Assembly: GCA_963082975.1 (NCBI GenBank)
Contig: OY720344.1
Coordinates: 71,576,546-71,640,545 of the forward strand
Direction of reading: 5' to 3'
DNA length: 64,000 bases
Source: Labia minor
Lineage: Eukaryota; Arthropoda; Insecta; Dermaptera; Spongiphoridae
The notes beneath the pieces are model-generated. The model did not search any database, had not been told where the DNA came from, and saw only the letters and a program-made list of their open reading frames with translations. The translations under genes were made by a program, and so were the position numbers. This document shows, in pieces, positions 1 to 11,689 of the stretch (its first letter is position 1; the number at the start of each line of letters is the position of its first letter).

Positions 1-130
1 TTGACGAGGAATCAAGGGAAGTGCCCAGGCGTTTTGCTAACACGGTTCCTGTGTGTTTATTATTTTATTTGCGATGAGTTGACCTGATAAATGGGGTGCA
101 CTTGAAGGATTTTGCCTCTCTCTTTAAAAA

Positions 131-1780
131 AAGAAAATTAAGTAGAAATATTAGAGAAAAGTTTATTTATGACAAAAACCATTTGGAAAAAGGTAAGTAA
201 ATGAGTATCAGGAGAATTATAAAAAATCAAATATGAATAAAAAGAAGGAATTGAATGTAAGTAGCTCAAGATATGAACAGTTGGAGAAATGTGGTTAGTG
301 GTTAGTATTCCAAAAATATAGACATTAAAATTATTATGTTTTTTCTGAAAAACTTCACATATATATCCGATTTGTCAATATAATTATAATATTTTATAGC
401 AGAGGTGTTGTTATTTAGCAGCTAAGTCCAAAGTACAATTAATTAATGGTAAATATTGAAATGATAATAATGGATAAAATCAATGGAAATAATAATATAC
501 CTAGCTTAGTCTTTTGAATATGTATATACATATTGGTTGGTCATTCAAATGTATTATTTGTGTAGAGTATAACATTTGAGTATAGAATATATGAGTTACA
601 AGAGAGGAGGGATCAACATTAACCATATTGTCATTTGGTGATAAACTTTGATATAGTCAAAGAGAAATAACCAATAGAATATTCATATCATAATCATCCG
701 TGTGGTCATTTGAATCTAATAACAAATTTGTTATGAATCTCTATATACGAATTTATTTTTCATTTTTTAGAAATTATGAAAAATAGTTAATATCACAAAA
801 TATATAGCATTACTTTTTTTCTATATTTTTAATTTATATTTTGTATGAAGATAATTATTTATACTAACAATAAGAAATAATAAATATAATAAAATTGTCT
901 TAAGGTGTATAGAGTCTTCTACGTAGAGGCACGGCTAATAAAAATAGACACTAACAAAATTGGGAAAATAATTTATTATTTCATTATCTTTTAATAGGTT
1001 TAGAAACATGATTCTGGGTATTTTTTTTATAATAAAATACATATTAGATCAAATTAATTATCGTTCAAACAGGTATAATATTTTTTTAATATTGTCTAAA
1101 TATTTATTTCTAGTCTTTTGGATAATATTAATATTTTTATTATATTTTTGTATTTATATATGAATTCTTTAAAGTATATATTATTCATTATCGCAAATCA
1201 TTCATTGTAGTGTGAGAAATCAGTATTTTAAATGAATAGAATATTTTCTAAAAACATTGTTTAGTTTTTCATTCATTCACTAAGATCAATTAAAGAACAA
1301 TAATTAAATTTAATTAAATAGCCATTTAACGTAAATTTGAAGACATTTATTTGAAAAGAAACTGGAAGTAAAAGTTTGATGGGGGAATAGCTTAACACAA
1401 TTAGAGATTTTTTTAAGAGAATATGGGACGAAAAAATAAATAAATTTAAGTTTAATTACTTTTAAGTACTTGTAATTCAATTGTATATAGAATATCTTTT
1501 AGAATATCTTCTTTATTGTTTATGAGTAGATTATCACTTTGCTAGTTTTAATCGAAATCTAGCTATATATAATCAATATTATATATAGGAAAATAAATTA
1601 ATAAAAAATCAATAATAGATTTTGATATTTAAGTTTTAAGGTCCTAGAAATACATTTTCATTTACATATATGCAGATGGAATACAAAATAATACAAACAA
1701 ATAATGAAAAATCTTTATTAATAGAGAATTGGATCACCCTTTCTTTGACTGTACACAATTATTTCGACATGAAATAGATG
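131..1780. other. AT-rich intergenic stretch
   Basis: No ORF, inverted repeat or recognisable element was seen. The first 130 bases are slightly less AT-rich than the rest, but no frame through them resembles a known protein. Confidence 0.5.
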
Positions 1781-1789
1781 CATAGAGGC

Positions 1790-2105
1790 GATGGACAACA
1801 TTTAATGGGATATCAAGTCATTCTTCTTGCAGAGAGGTCACTAATTCCGTAAGTCCGGATGAAAGTGGAAATCAGAAACGGAATTTGGTCTCTAAATATT
1901 CCCATAAAAGTTCAATAACATTCATGTCTGGAGACTGTGGAGGCCAGATGGGATATTCAACTTCATCCTCAGGCTCTTCGACATATTCTTGAAGACACGC
2001 AGTGTATATAGGAGGTCTTAAAAAGTTGATTGTTCTCCAGAGAATACAGCCAGGAGTAATGAATGGACATGGTTCCCTAGAATGAATTTGATTCTTCCAT
2101 GCAGA
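1790..2105 (-). pseudogene. Tc1-like transposase C-terminal relic
   Basis: The minus strand at about 1877-1946 reads WPPQSPDMNVIELLWEYLE. This matches the block in Tc1-type transposases that carries the third catalytic acidic residue, with the glutamate in the NVIELLW segment. Upstream residues are preserved in pieces (EYVEEPEDEVEYPI), but frameshifts and stops break the frame on both sides, including a stop soon after the block. Only about 100 codons of a family usually near 340 residues can be followed, and no terminal inverted repeats were found. The block itself is clear; assignment to Tc1 rather than a related DDE subgroup is inference. Confidence 0.7.
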
Positions 2106-2642
2106 ATATTAACCGTTGATACCGTACTCTTTGCAAAATCAGATAAAGATAAGGAATGTGAGAATATTGAGAGTTAAATGTTTTTCAAGATACCTTTGAC
2201 ATGATATATTATTTATTCATTGAATAAACTATTCCAGATATCTCTTTCTTTAATGTCTCAATATATACTATCTCAATTCCAAAAAACAATTCACTTAATA
2301 CTCTCATAGGATATTGAATTATTGTTCAATTTTAAAAAAAAATTCATAAATACACGAATTACAATATTGATTGCGGAATAATTTTGTGGATAGATTATAA
2401 AAATTGAATAATCATTTTTAAAATGTTCGGATGCTATTTTTAATAAATTTGTATTATTTGGTTTTTGAATCATTATATTATTGAAAGGGTGCACATTAAA
2501 ACAAAAAATTGGGATTAATATTAAAATAAAAACATTTTCTTTATGTTGGAGTTGTTTCTCTTTCCAATATCACAAAGATCTTTTAAAATATTATTTAAAA
2601 ATTTTAAATAATAGTATATATTAATATTTATTGTTTTCTTTG

Positions 2643-2785
2643 TGGCATCTACGGTACTCGAAAGTTCTTGGCCGCAGCAACCACATTTCTCCAAATGTCC
2701 CTATCCTAAGCCACAACCATCCAACTCCTCTCTACCTTCTCCCCCTTCTCTTTCACGTCCATTCCTACATTGTCCATCCATTGTT
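2643..2785 (-). mobile_element. LINE-A 3' tail fragment, copy 1
   Basis: The minus strand encodes the degenerate end of the LINE-A reverse transcriptase, finishing AAKNFRVP then stop, the same ending as six other fragments here. The copy is strongly 5'-truncated and keeps no RT core. The 3' end lies at the low-coordinate side. Confidence 0.7.
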
Positions 2786-2799
2786 TTATTAAAAATAAT

Positions 2800-3700
2800 A
2801 TACTAGTGTGGTTGACACAAGAGATCTTTCTAACAGTTTGAGAAATCTCATATGAACCTAAAAACAAAGAAAAAATTTAATCAATAGATAAATATAATTT
2901 TATTCATTAAATTTATTTAGTTAATTCCTCGAATGATCCCTTCAAAAAATCGAGCACATAAATAAAAAACAAATACCAGTCAATTTTATTTGAAAATACA
3001 ATAAATGCTTTTAATAAAAAAAAGAACCAACTATTTGTTTTGTTATTCGTGTAAATATTTATGCAGAATATCCAAATACTTATTTTTTATATTTTACTAT
3101 CTTTATAAGTAATTGAGTTTTCTCTTCTAATTTATTTTGATATTTGTAATATATTTACAAAACCATTTAGATATATATACAGAGTATTTGTATTCTTTAT
3201 ATCTACTAATATAATATTAACTTTATTTACAAAAATTTGAATAAATAACAAAACATGAGAAAAAAGAATAGAAATAAATGAATACATATTATAAATATAT
3301 TGAATGTTGTAATTTAAATAAAAAATAATACTATAAAAAGATATAAATGTGAGCACTTTCTGTTGACACATAGATTTATATTATAAGCTGTCTCTTTTTC
3401 AAATATTGTTTTTGGAATATGTTTTGTAGTTTTATTTCTCTCTTATTATAGAGATTCAATATCGCTTTGTTTTAATTTAATTTAATTATTACTTCAGCTT
3501 TTCTCTGTAACTCTCTAATTATACAATATTAAATTTATTATTAAGTCATAGTATTATTTAATAATATTAACGTTCTTGTTAAAAAAATTATTTAAATGTA
3601 AAACAGTGAAATTTACATACATCACTGTGATTCAATAAAAAAGTCAATTTTTCATTTTTTGAATTATAAATTAATTCTACCAGATCAACTATTAATATTA
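2800..3700. other. AT-rich stretch before the jockey insertion
   Basis: No coding potential or repeat was recognised. Short open frames, such as the 79-codon one near 3132-3371 on the minus strand, are of a length expected by chance at this base composition. Confidence 0.45.
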
Positions 3701-3702
3701 TT

Positions 3703-3711
3703 ATGTGTTGT
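3703..3711. repeat. Target-site duplication, left copy
   Basis: ATGTGTTGT here is repeated exactly at 6637-6645, directly after the poly(A) tail of the jockey element. This fixes the 5' junction of the insertion at about 3712. Confidence 0.8.
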
Positions 3712-3834
3712 ATAATAGTACTGAATAAGATAAATAAAATTGAATCTTTTCAAAATAAGATGAAAACCTCAATTACGGCAATTAATAGGCGAATAGGAGC
3801 GCTTGAAAATAAAAAATCTAATTATAAAAAATAA
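3712..3834 (+). pseudogene. ORF1 (gag-like) C-terminal remnant
   Basis: An open frame in phase with the 5' junction runs about 40 codons and ends in a TAA at 3832-3834. Its last residues (NKMKTSITAINRRIGALE, then a lysine/asparagine-rich tail) have the charged, helix-prone look of a non-LTR ORF1 C-terminus. The stop overlaps the ORF2 start as TAATG, so the two frames were adjacent in the full element. ORF1 normally binds the element RNA; the zinc-knuckle part is absent here. Assignment rests on position and character, not a family motif. Confidence 0.55.
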
Positions 3835-6503
3835 TGAAAAACTTATCTATCATGTGCTGGAATGCCAATGGGCTCCTTGGTAAAAAAGATGAACTCCAAG
3901 TCACTTTAAATCTAAACAATATAGATGTGTGTCTTATTTCGGAAACACATGCAACCAGAGAAACAATATGTAAGATACGGGGTTATAAATTTTATCGTGC
4001 AAACCACCCGAGTAATCAGGCAAGAGGAGGAAGTGGTATACTGATAAAAGAGGTAATTCATCATTATGAAGAAAACAAAATAGAAACAGAGAAAACTCAA
4101 ATTACCGCTGTGACTATAAGGACTCGTGATCATCCTATAACAATAGCAAGCATTTATTGTCCCCCACGTCACAAGTTAACGAAATTGGAATATAAAAGTA
4201 TTTTTGACCATCTTGGCAATCGATTTGTTCTTGGTGGCGACTTCAATGCGAAACATACTTACTGGGGATCAAGACTTATCACAGATAAGGGAAGAGAATT
4301 GTACAAGGCAATATGTAATGAAAAATGCGATATAATGTCAACGGCAAAACCAACCTATTGGCCGTCGGATCCGAGAAAGATTCCAGACTTGATTGACTTT
4401 TTCATCACTCGAAATATATCTGCAAACTATGCCACTGTGGATGAATGTAATGAATTAAGCTCTGATCATATGCCAATTGTTTTGACACTCAGCGACTCAA
4501 TTATTAAAAAATCTTGCAATTATACTCTCGTTAACAAATTTACTGACTGGGAAAGTTTTAAATTTGACCTAGCTCAACGAGTGAAGATTAATAGGCAAAT
4601 GGTATCTCCGAATCAAATTGACCAAGAACTTGAAGAGCTTGTCTTGAATATACAAACGGCAGCGTGGACTAATACTCCTGAAATAAATAAAAGAAAATCA
4701 CAAGGAATAAATTATCCTAAAGAAATTGTCAATCTTGTCCATGAAAAAAGAAGAGCACGGGATAAGTGGCATAGAACAAGGGCTCCATTGGATAAAACAA
4801 GATGGAATCAACTAAATGCTATACTTAGAAACAAGATAAAACAAATAAAGAATGAATCAATTAATAGTTATATTAGACATTTAACTTATACTAAAGATAC
4901 GGAATACTCACTCTGGAAAACAGTAAAGACTATTAAGAGACCGATAACTCAATCACCACCTATAAGAGACACAAATAATAAATGGATCAAAGATAACCAA
5001 AGAAAAGCCGATGTTTTTGCTGAGTACCTTGAAAATATCTTCACTCCTAATCCTGCTGTGGATGGCGAGATACCACTCGAAACAATTACAACAATGGAGA
5101 AGGAAGTTGACATCCCGAAAGTGACGGTTCGAGAAATTGTTAGAACCATTAAACATGAGATTAATCCAAAGAAGACTCCTGGTTATGATCTCATTACTGG
5201 GGAAGTCATTAAACACCTTCCACGTAAGGCGATAGTGAAAATGTCACATATAATAAACTCAGCCCTAAAGATCAGGTATGTGCCTCAAATCTGGAAGATT
5301 GCTGAGGTGATTATGATTCATAAACTGGGAAAGCCATCTGAAAGCTGTGCGTCATACAGACCAATATCGCTCTTACCTGTATTATCCAAACTGTTCGAGA
5401 AGCTTCTTCAAAAAAGACTATTAATTATTTTAGAACAAAAAAAGTTAATTCCTGATCACCAATTTGGGTTTCGCAGGCAGCACTCCACCATTGAACAAGT
5501 GCATAGACTTGTACAGGTCATTGAAGATGCCTTGGAAAGTAGAAAAGTGTGTTCGGCGGTCTTCCTCGATGTTACCCAGGCATTTGATAGAGTCTGGCAC
5601 CAAGGGCTGAAACTCAAGCTTTATAAAGTGCTCCCAGCAAAGTACGCCGAAATATTAGAGTCTTATATATCAGACAGATTCTTCAGAGTACGCCAAGATG
5701 ATGCATACTCTACATTAAAACATATCCGGGCTGGGGTGCCGCAGGGGAGCGTTCTAGGTCCACTGCTGTATCTACTTTATACAGCTGATCTACCGGAAAT
5801 AGAAAGAAATACCACCGCAACGTTTGCGGATGACACGGCAATTTTGGCAATTGGAGATGACACGGAAGAGTCGGCAATGAAACTGAACCTCTCCATAACC
5901 AAGGTCCAAAAATGGACAAAAAAATGGAGGATCAGTTTAAATGAGACCAAATCGGTACATGTGAACTTCACCAACCGAAGAATAAATTATGTGCCGATAA
6001 TACTCAACAACAAAATCATACCATATGCCAATGAAGCAAAATACTTGGGAATGACATTAGATGCAAGGCTGCGCTGGAAAGCTCATGTCAAAAAAAAGAG
6101 AGACGAAATTAATATCAAATATAGAAAAATGTATTGGCTAATGGGGCGACATTCAGTCCTGTCTATTGATAGCAAATTATTGCTATATAAACAGGTCCTA
6201 AAGCCAGTGTGGACCTATGGTAGTCAGCTCTGGGGCTGTGCTGCAAAGAGCAATGTGCAAATCATCCAAAGATGTCAAAACAAAATACTAAGGGCCGTTG
6301 TCAATGCCCCTTGGTATATTCGTAACGAAGAACTTCACCAAGATCTTAAGATCGAGACAGTAAAAGAAGAAATTCAACGATTTGCAGCAGCTCATCAAAT
6401 TAGACTGCAAAGGCATACAAACACTGAGGCCGTTCGACTCCTTGACGTAGCCAACCAGACGAGAAGATTAAAAAGGAATAAACCTCACGAACTAATGGAT
6501 TAA
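3834..6503 (+). CDS. Jockey-type ORF2: AP endonuclease plus reverse transcriptase
   Basis: An 889-residue polyprotein that nicks target DNA and copies the element RNA at the nick (target-primed reverse transcription). The N-terminal endonuclease (about 1-215) keeps N10, E37 (LISETH), the GGDFN block with D136 and N138, and S209-D211-H212 (SSDHMP). The reverse transcriptase (about 480-735) keeps FLDVTQAFDRVWH with D579, GVPQGSVLGPLLYLLYTADL and the catalytic FADD at 664-667. The C-terminus (WTYGSQLWG, then NAPWYI) is typical of the jockey clade. There is no stop or frameshift. The ATG at 3834 is chosen because it overlaps the ORF1 stop as TAATG, an arrangement known to allow reinitiation in some insect non-LTR elements. 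Activity is inferred from intact motifs only. Confidence 0.95.
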   Translation: MKNLSIMCWNANGLLGKKDELQVTLNLNNIDVCLISETHATRETICKIRGYKFYRANHPSNQARGGSGILIKEVIHHYEENKIETEKTQITAVTIRTRDHPITIASIYCPPRHKLTKLEYKSIFDHLGNRFVLGGDFNAKHTYWGSRLITDKGRELYKAICNEKCDIMSTAKPTYWPSDPRKIPDLIDFFITRNISANYATVDECNELSSDHMPIVLTLSDSIIKKSCNYTLVNKFTDWESFKFDLAQRVKINRQMVSPNQIDQELEELVLNIQTAAWTNTPEINKRKSQGINYPKEIVNLVHEKRRARDKWHRTRAPLDKTRWNQLNAILRNKIKQIKNESINSYIRHLTYTKDTEYSLWKTVKTIKRPITQSPPIRDTNNKWIKDNQRKADVFAEYLENIFTPNPAVDGEIPLETITTMEKEVDIPKVTVREIVRTIKHEINPKKTPGYDLITGEVIKHLPRKAIVKMSHIINSALKIRYVPQIWKIAEVIMIHKLGKPSESCASYRPISLLPVLSKLFEKLLQKRLLIILEQKKLIPDHQFGFRRQHSTIEQVHRLVQVIEDALESRKVCSAVFLDVTQAFDRVWHQGLKLKLYKVLPAKYAEILESYISDRFFRVRQDDAYSTLKHIRAGVPQGSVLGPLLYLLYTADLPEIERNTTATFADDTAILAIGDDTEESAMKLNLSITKVQKWTKKWRISLNETKSVHVNFTNRRINYVPIILNNKIIPYANEAKYLGMTLDARLRWKAHVKKKRDEINIKYRKMYWLMGRHSVLSIDSKLLLYKQVLKPVWTYGSQLWGCAAKSNVQIIQRCQNKILRAVVNAPWYIRNEELHQDLKIETVKEEIQRFAAAHQIRLQRHTNTEAVRLLDVANQTRRLKRNKPHELMD

Positions 6504-6608
6504 ACTGCTCATGTTTGCATGTTTTTGAAAGAATAAGTTTATATATTTTCTTTAAATAAATATCACTTATTAGTTAAGGTATATAACTAGATTGTGATTT
6601 GTAAAATA

Positions 6609-6636
<28 letters not shown>

Positions 6637-6639
<3 letters not shown>

Positions 6640-6645
6640 TGTTGT
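6637..6645. repeat. Target-site duplication, right copy
   Basis: ATGTGTTGT directly after the 24-A tail, identical to 3703-3711. The first A could belong either to the tail or to the duplication. Confidence 0.8.
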
Positions 6646-6649
6646 TCAA

Positions 6650-8550
6650 TTATATTAATCACATAAAGTCAGCAGCTAATTCATGTTTTTCCTTATGATA
6701 CCATACCGTTTCACATTGGGTTTTTAAAATAATCTTGCCAAAATTTTTCTCATATCATTCCACAATCACCATATTCGCCTGACTAGGCACCGTGAAACCA
6801 CTAACTTTTTAATACACTCAACAGATCACCTAAGAGACTCCATTTAGTTTCAACTAATATAAAGCTGGTGTATTGAAGACAAAGAGAAAATAAATTTCTC
6901 TGTTTCGATGATAAGAAATCATTCTCATATGTTAATGTAAGATGTACCTAAAGTTATTTGAATTTGATTTTTATTAAAAATATAAATATTTTTTATTTCA
7001 CAAACTAATTACTAATTTACATTTTATGTTGATCACAGTATCTCATTTCAAAGATGATTTAAATAGAATTTGAGTCATTTACTGCATAATTTTTTTCAAA
7101 GTTTAATGAATTAAAAATTTTAATTTTTCAATTATTATTTTTTTTAAAAACTTGGAAAAAAGAAACCATTAACGATCTTTTTAAACTATAAATTGTAGAC
7201 TCTTCCCTAAATTTTTTAAATCCTAAGTTTCTCTATAGGTGGATTTACGAATTACGTAAATATATCACATAATATTAAAAACATATAATTTCTTTAATTA
7301 GAATAGTAAAGTAATTTAATTTTTAAAAATTAATTTTTCGATAAGCTCTAATATTAATTGGAATTAAAACTTTAGATTAATGATTTATAAATATGACTAC
7401 ATCAAATAATAATTTATTTGAGACCAAAAAGATATCCCAAAAGAACATAAAACAAAATTTATTAAATTTTTTTGAAGTTATTTTTATTAATTGTAATTAT
7501 TTTAATTTTTTATTTAATTTTTTATAATTTGATTTTAAATTTCAATTTTTCATTACCCTCAAGTGAGAATTGAACTCTTAAATGAACATATACGGTGTGT
7601 CATTCGTAGTTTATAATTTAATATAAAGTTAAATTCTATATTTCAATTCTATTGTTTTAATTTCCATTAACATTATTATCATATTACTATATTATTATCT
7701 CTTTAAGGGATATAACGTCGACACCAGCGTCGAGTTAAAATAACATTTATTGAAGATTATAAAGATATCCTTCATATTCTTGTAATTTAAAATATACTTA
7801 AATTTAAATATTTTAGTTCTATTGTTTTTACATTATTTTATCATTCATGTCATTATCCCATCACACTCTATTGTTATCTCTTTAATTTTCTAACTAGAAT
7901 TATCCTGGATATGTTCATTAACAAGATGCTATGGACTGTCAACATATGTTGGACTCAGAGATAAATTTTAGACAAGTTATTTAACTTGAAAATGATGTTG
8001 TAATTGAATTCGGTATAGGGAAAGTTTAATTATATAGGTAGGTATTACATACATACATATATATTATTATTATTATTAATATTATTATACATATATTCCT
8101 AGATATTATTTTATTTCAAATAACTTTCTTCAAATTTTGAGTTAGATAGTTTGAGATAGTTTTATCTTCTTTTTAAAATAATTTTTAAAAAAAGTAAATT
8201 AATTATTATTAAAAATTTAGAAGAAATTAAATATATTGTCATAGAATCATTATACAAGTGTATAATTGTTGCTAATTTACTCGTCTTTAAATAATGTCAG
8301 AAGAACAAAACTTTGTTAAGTAATTTTCGGGAACATTCTATAAACTAGCTTCTTGCGTCTTGTGAAGTAACCTAGTATAATATGAATACTTACATCTTAG
8401 TAATAATTCTGTTCGCATGAATTATTCTATTTTAAATATGTTACTTAATCTTGCTATTTAATTGTTTCAAACACATAAATGGAAGAATAATGACATTTAT
8501 TTATTGTATTTTCTTATTGATACAATAATATTTAGGGATAATATATATAA
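6650..8550. other. AT-rich intergenic stretch
   Basis: Nothing recognisable apart from short simple repeats (ATACAT and ATT tracts near 8047-8085). Confidence 0.5.
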
Positions 8551-8555
8551 TATAA

Positions 8556-9210
8556 TTAGCTGGAGTGTCTCCACTCGACTATCTCGCAATTTGAATTGGA
8601 TTAATTAACATAATATATCATATTTAAATTAAATTTAATTAATTATAAATTATAAATAATAAATAATAATATTAAACCAGCGCATATTTGGCTTTTTGTT
8701 GATGGCACCACGTCACGTGTTGGCGCGTGAGATTTGCAGTGTTAAAAAATTAATTCTGGTAATTTCAGCGAATCAATCAAGCTGAAATTCTATATATAGC
8801 AGTTTTATACAATTATTAATCATGTGAAAAATTTTCAAACATATATCTTTATTTTTACGGTCACTTTAGAGGAAAAAAAATCAAAACGTTGTAGGTAATG
8901 ACCCTCTTCCGGTTGAGCTACATTTCTCAAAAGTTGATAGAAAACTATGAATTTTGAATAATGTCCATGTACCAAATTTCATCATTCTAGCTCAAACCGT
9001 TTTTGCGTAATCTTGCCTACATACATACACACACACATACACACATACACACATACACACACACATACACACACACATACACACACACACACAGACATTT
9101 TTCTCAACCTTAGTGAAAATGATTCAGGAACCTTCAAAACGTATAAAAACATCAAAATCTCAACATCGAAAATTTTCGTGATCGCAATACTATCTCTGGC
9201 GAGATAGTAA
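8556..9210 (+). mobile_element. Helitron-like non-autonomous element F1, copy A (full length)
   Basis: Copy A defines the family. It starts with a small GAGTG-TCTC-CACTC hairpin, then ACTATCTCGC (8578-8587). An AT-rich block, a GC-richer block with CACGTGTTGGCGCGTG and a (CATA/CA)n microsatellite at about 9017-9095 follow. It ends in the hairpin CTATCTC-TGGC-GAGATAG (9190-9207), whose right half contains GCGAGATAGT, the reverse complement of 8578-8587. It encodes nothing. Inverted repeats inside the ends, a microsatellite core and a 3' stem-loop match the plan of DINE-1/Helentron-associated elements. That class assignment is inference; a TIR-type MITE is the alternative. Confidence 0.65.
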
Positions 9211-9603
9211 TAATAAAGAGTGAAAACATAATTTTCTACATATTAAAATAAATAAAATGCACAAATTTTCTCAAAAAATAATAATAAATAATTTTAAAAA
9301 ATGATGAAACAATAATAATTAAAATTAAATTAAATTGAGATTAATAATAATTGTTATAAAATACAATTAAATGAATAAATCGAAAATCTGGTTGTTTAAT
9401 TATTAATAGACTTTTTACAAATATATGAATATAACCAGAAACCTTGGTTTGTTTTTGGGAAACCAAAGAAGAAAAGATTGGTATGTAGACTAAATACGCA
9501 ATAGAGGTTAATAATATAAAGATATAAGACAATTGGTAGAAAATAGGAATTGTGTGGATGGCGGTAATTCAGTATATTGATTGCTGTGATAAATTGGGTA
9601 TAT

Positions 9604-9670
9604 ATAAGTTGGAAAAACTCTTGGTCGCAGCAACCGCATTCCTCCAAACGTCCCTATCCTGAGTCACTCT
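9604..9670 (-). mobile_element. LINE-A 3' tail fragment, copy 2
   Basis: About 65 bases matching the last coding stretch of LINE-A (CTTGGTCGCAGCAACC and the following CCTCCAAACGTCCCTATCCT). It is the shortest copy seen. Confidence 0.6.
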
Positions 9671-9696
9671 CATCAATATTTATACATTATTTTAAA

Positions 9697-9945
9697 TTTA
9701 ATGCGACTAATTTCATTGTAATAATAAATCTATTTCAAAAAAAGAAATACATTTTAAGTAAAGGATTTTTTTCCTTATCTCAATTGATTCAATTGGGCAA
9801 AAAATTAGAAACGGTAAAAACTAATATTCAAAAATTTCAAATTACACAAATTCGTTGTGATCATTTTTATGGAGATATCAGAATATTAGAAAATCTCCAA
9901 AATAAACTTATAATGCAAATATTAAACAAAAATATTAAACTTTAA
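9697..9945 (+). other. Possible exon or captured gene fragment (unrecognised)
   Basis: The frame ending at 9945 reads like a real protein: FFSLSQLIQLGKKLETVKTN is followed by a stretch with CDHFYGDIRILENLQNKL. Third codon positions are almost all A/T while first and second positions are less so. I do not recognise the product. There is no convincing start codon near the coding-like part, and the frame enters from inside a LINE fragment. It could be a 3' terminal exon, a retrocopy fragment or chance; open frames this long are not rare at this composition. Confidence 0.2.
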
Positions 9946-9959
9946 ACTCTATAACAAAT

Positions 9960-11685
9960 CAAATAATTATGTAAAATAAAAATAAAATTTAAATTTTAGT
10001 GTATTTTTAAATGATATACATCCACATGTGATATCTTAAAGAAAAAGTTAATTCTTATGAGGTTAAATTTGAAATTTAACAAAAAAAAAAATATAGCAAA
10101 AAACTCTAATACTAATTCAAAATTTCAAAAAGATGATAAAATTAATAAATATGGTTATATCTTCATCAAAAAATATATGATATTTTAGGGAAAAACTAAT
10201 TGTAAAAAATATTTTATAGATTTTATGTTTTTTTTTAAATATAAGATATGTAGGTATATATATATAATTAGGCCTAGTGAGGAGATAAGTATAATAAGAA
10301 TAAGTATAAGAAATGTAGCTTCTTATATTTCATTCATTAATATTATAGATATATAAAACATTATAAGTAAAGAAATTCACTACATTCAAAAATTTAGGAA
10401 ATAAAATAAATTTTTAAGCCTTTCATAAAAAAAATAATAAAATAAAATAAGTAAATAAATGTTTAATCTAATTGTTAAAATAGAGCCCATTCATTGAAAG
10501 ACTAGAACTTATATTTATTGAAACCAATATCATTTGGTTTCTTTTTTCTTCCTAAATATCCTTTTTCCATTATCCATTCGTAGGGTTGTACTTTTTTACT
10601 TTTTTTTCTATAATCATCGGTTCCAATAAAGTATTGGCAGTATTAACTGGATTTCCAATGTTTTTGTCTTTATATATATATATAAAGACAAAAAAAGCAA
10701 ATAAATTGGAAAAAATCTCATTTTGTTGAATATATTAGAAAAGTTAGATGACTTCTTTTATATTTTAACCAGTATATATGAATTGAAATATATTAAATTA
10801 AAAAAAATGATTTACTCAAACGACATTAAATGAATTTCGTTTTTTTTTTCATTTAAATTAAATTATTTATGAAATTTATTTGTAATATTAATATTTTTAT
10901 CAGTCCAATGTATTCCATTAAAATCGACTTTGAAATTATTTAATATTATATTTTCATTTTTTTTTTAATTAGAGAAATATGATTACTTTTTTATATTTAA
11001 AAATTAAATGCCTATAATAATTTGCTTTAATGGAATTGAGACAAAATGTATAAATATTTAATTCCATCAATTGATTTGTCAATTTTATGAAAGTAATGTA
11101 ATATCCTTCTGATTATTGAAGATTGTAATACATATTAAGATAAACGGAATTCAATCATTTTCTTTTTTGAATTTTTTCTTATAAAGATTCCTATAAAATT
11201 TAGAATATAAAATTATTTATTTATTATATTGGAGAAATTCTAATTTAATTTTGTAAAAGGATTTAATGAATTTTATGAAGCCAAATATTATTTTTGAAAT
11301 TAGATTTAATAATTTGAATATATTTAATATATTATATATATAGCCAATTTTTTCACAAAACAATAACAATAAGTTTAACGAGGAGATTCTACAATAATAA
11401 TTTATAATTATATATTTATTTTATTAATAAAACGAATAATAGAAAGATATAAAAAGAAATTTTTTTTGAACATTAATATAAAATAAACGTAAAATAGTGA
11501 TAGGAGAATAACTGTATACAAATATTGTTTTTCGAAAATATAATATGATAAAATAATAAAACATTAAACGCTGTGTGAGCTTTTCTTATTTTTTACGTTT
11601 AAAGATTTCATAAATTGAATAGAATGAAAATAGTGATTAAAGTCCAGGACGGGGGACCGAATCTGACCAAGCTCATTTAGTTTTT
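9960..11685. other. AT-rich stretch with a perfect hairpin
   Basis: No genes seen. A perfect inverted repeat, TTTTTGTCTT-(TA)n-AAGACAAAAA, lies at about 10661-10696. The rest is poly-A/T-rich DNA. Confidence 0.5.
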
Positions 11686-11689
11686 TTCC

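Larger units (their letters stand above)
3712..6636 (+). mobile_element. Jockey-type non-LTR retrotransposon, 5'-truncated, recent
   Basis: About 2.9 kb long. In order it holds the last codons of ORF1, a complete ORF2, about 110 bases of 3' UTR, an AATAAA at 6605-6610 and a run of 24 A ending at 6637. The 9-bp flanking duplication ATGTGTTGT and intact ORF2 show a young target-primed insertion. Jockey elements are usually near 5 kb with a full ORF1, so this copy lost its 5' part, as LINEs commonly do when reverse transcription stops early. The copy itself probably lacks its internal promoter and cannot easily re-transpose, but its source must have been active recently. Confidence 0.9.

Noticed and set aside
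9013..9207. 64-codon frame of Thr-His repeats
   Set aside because: A translation of the (CATA/CA)n microsatellite core of F1.
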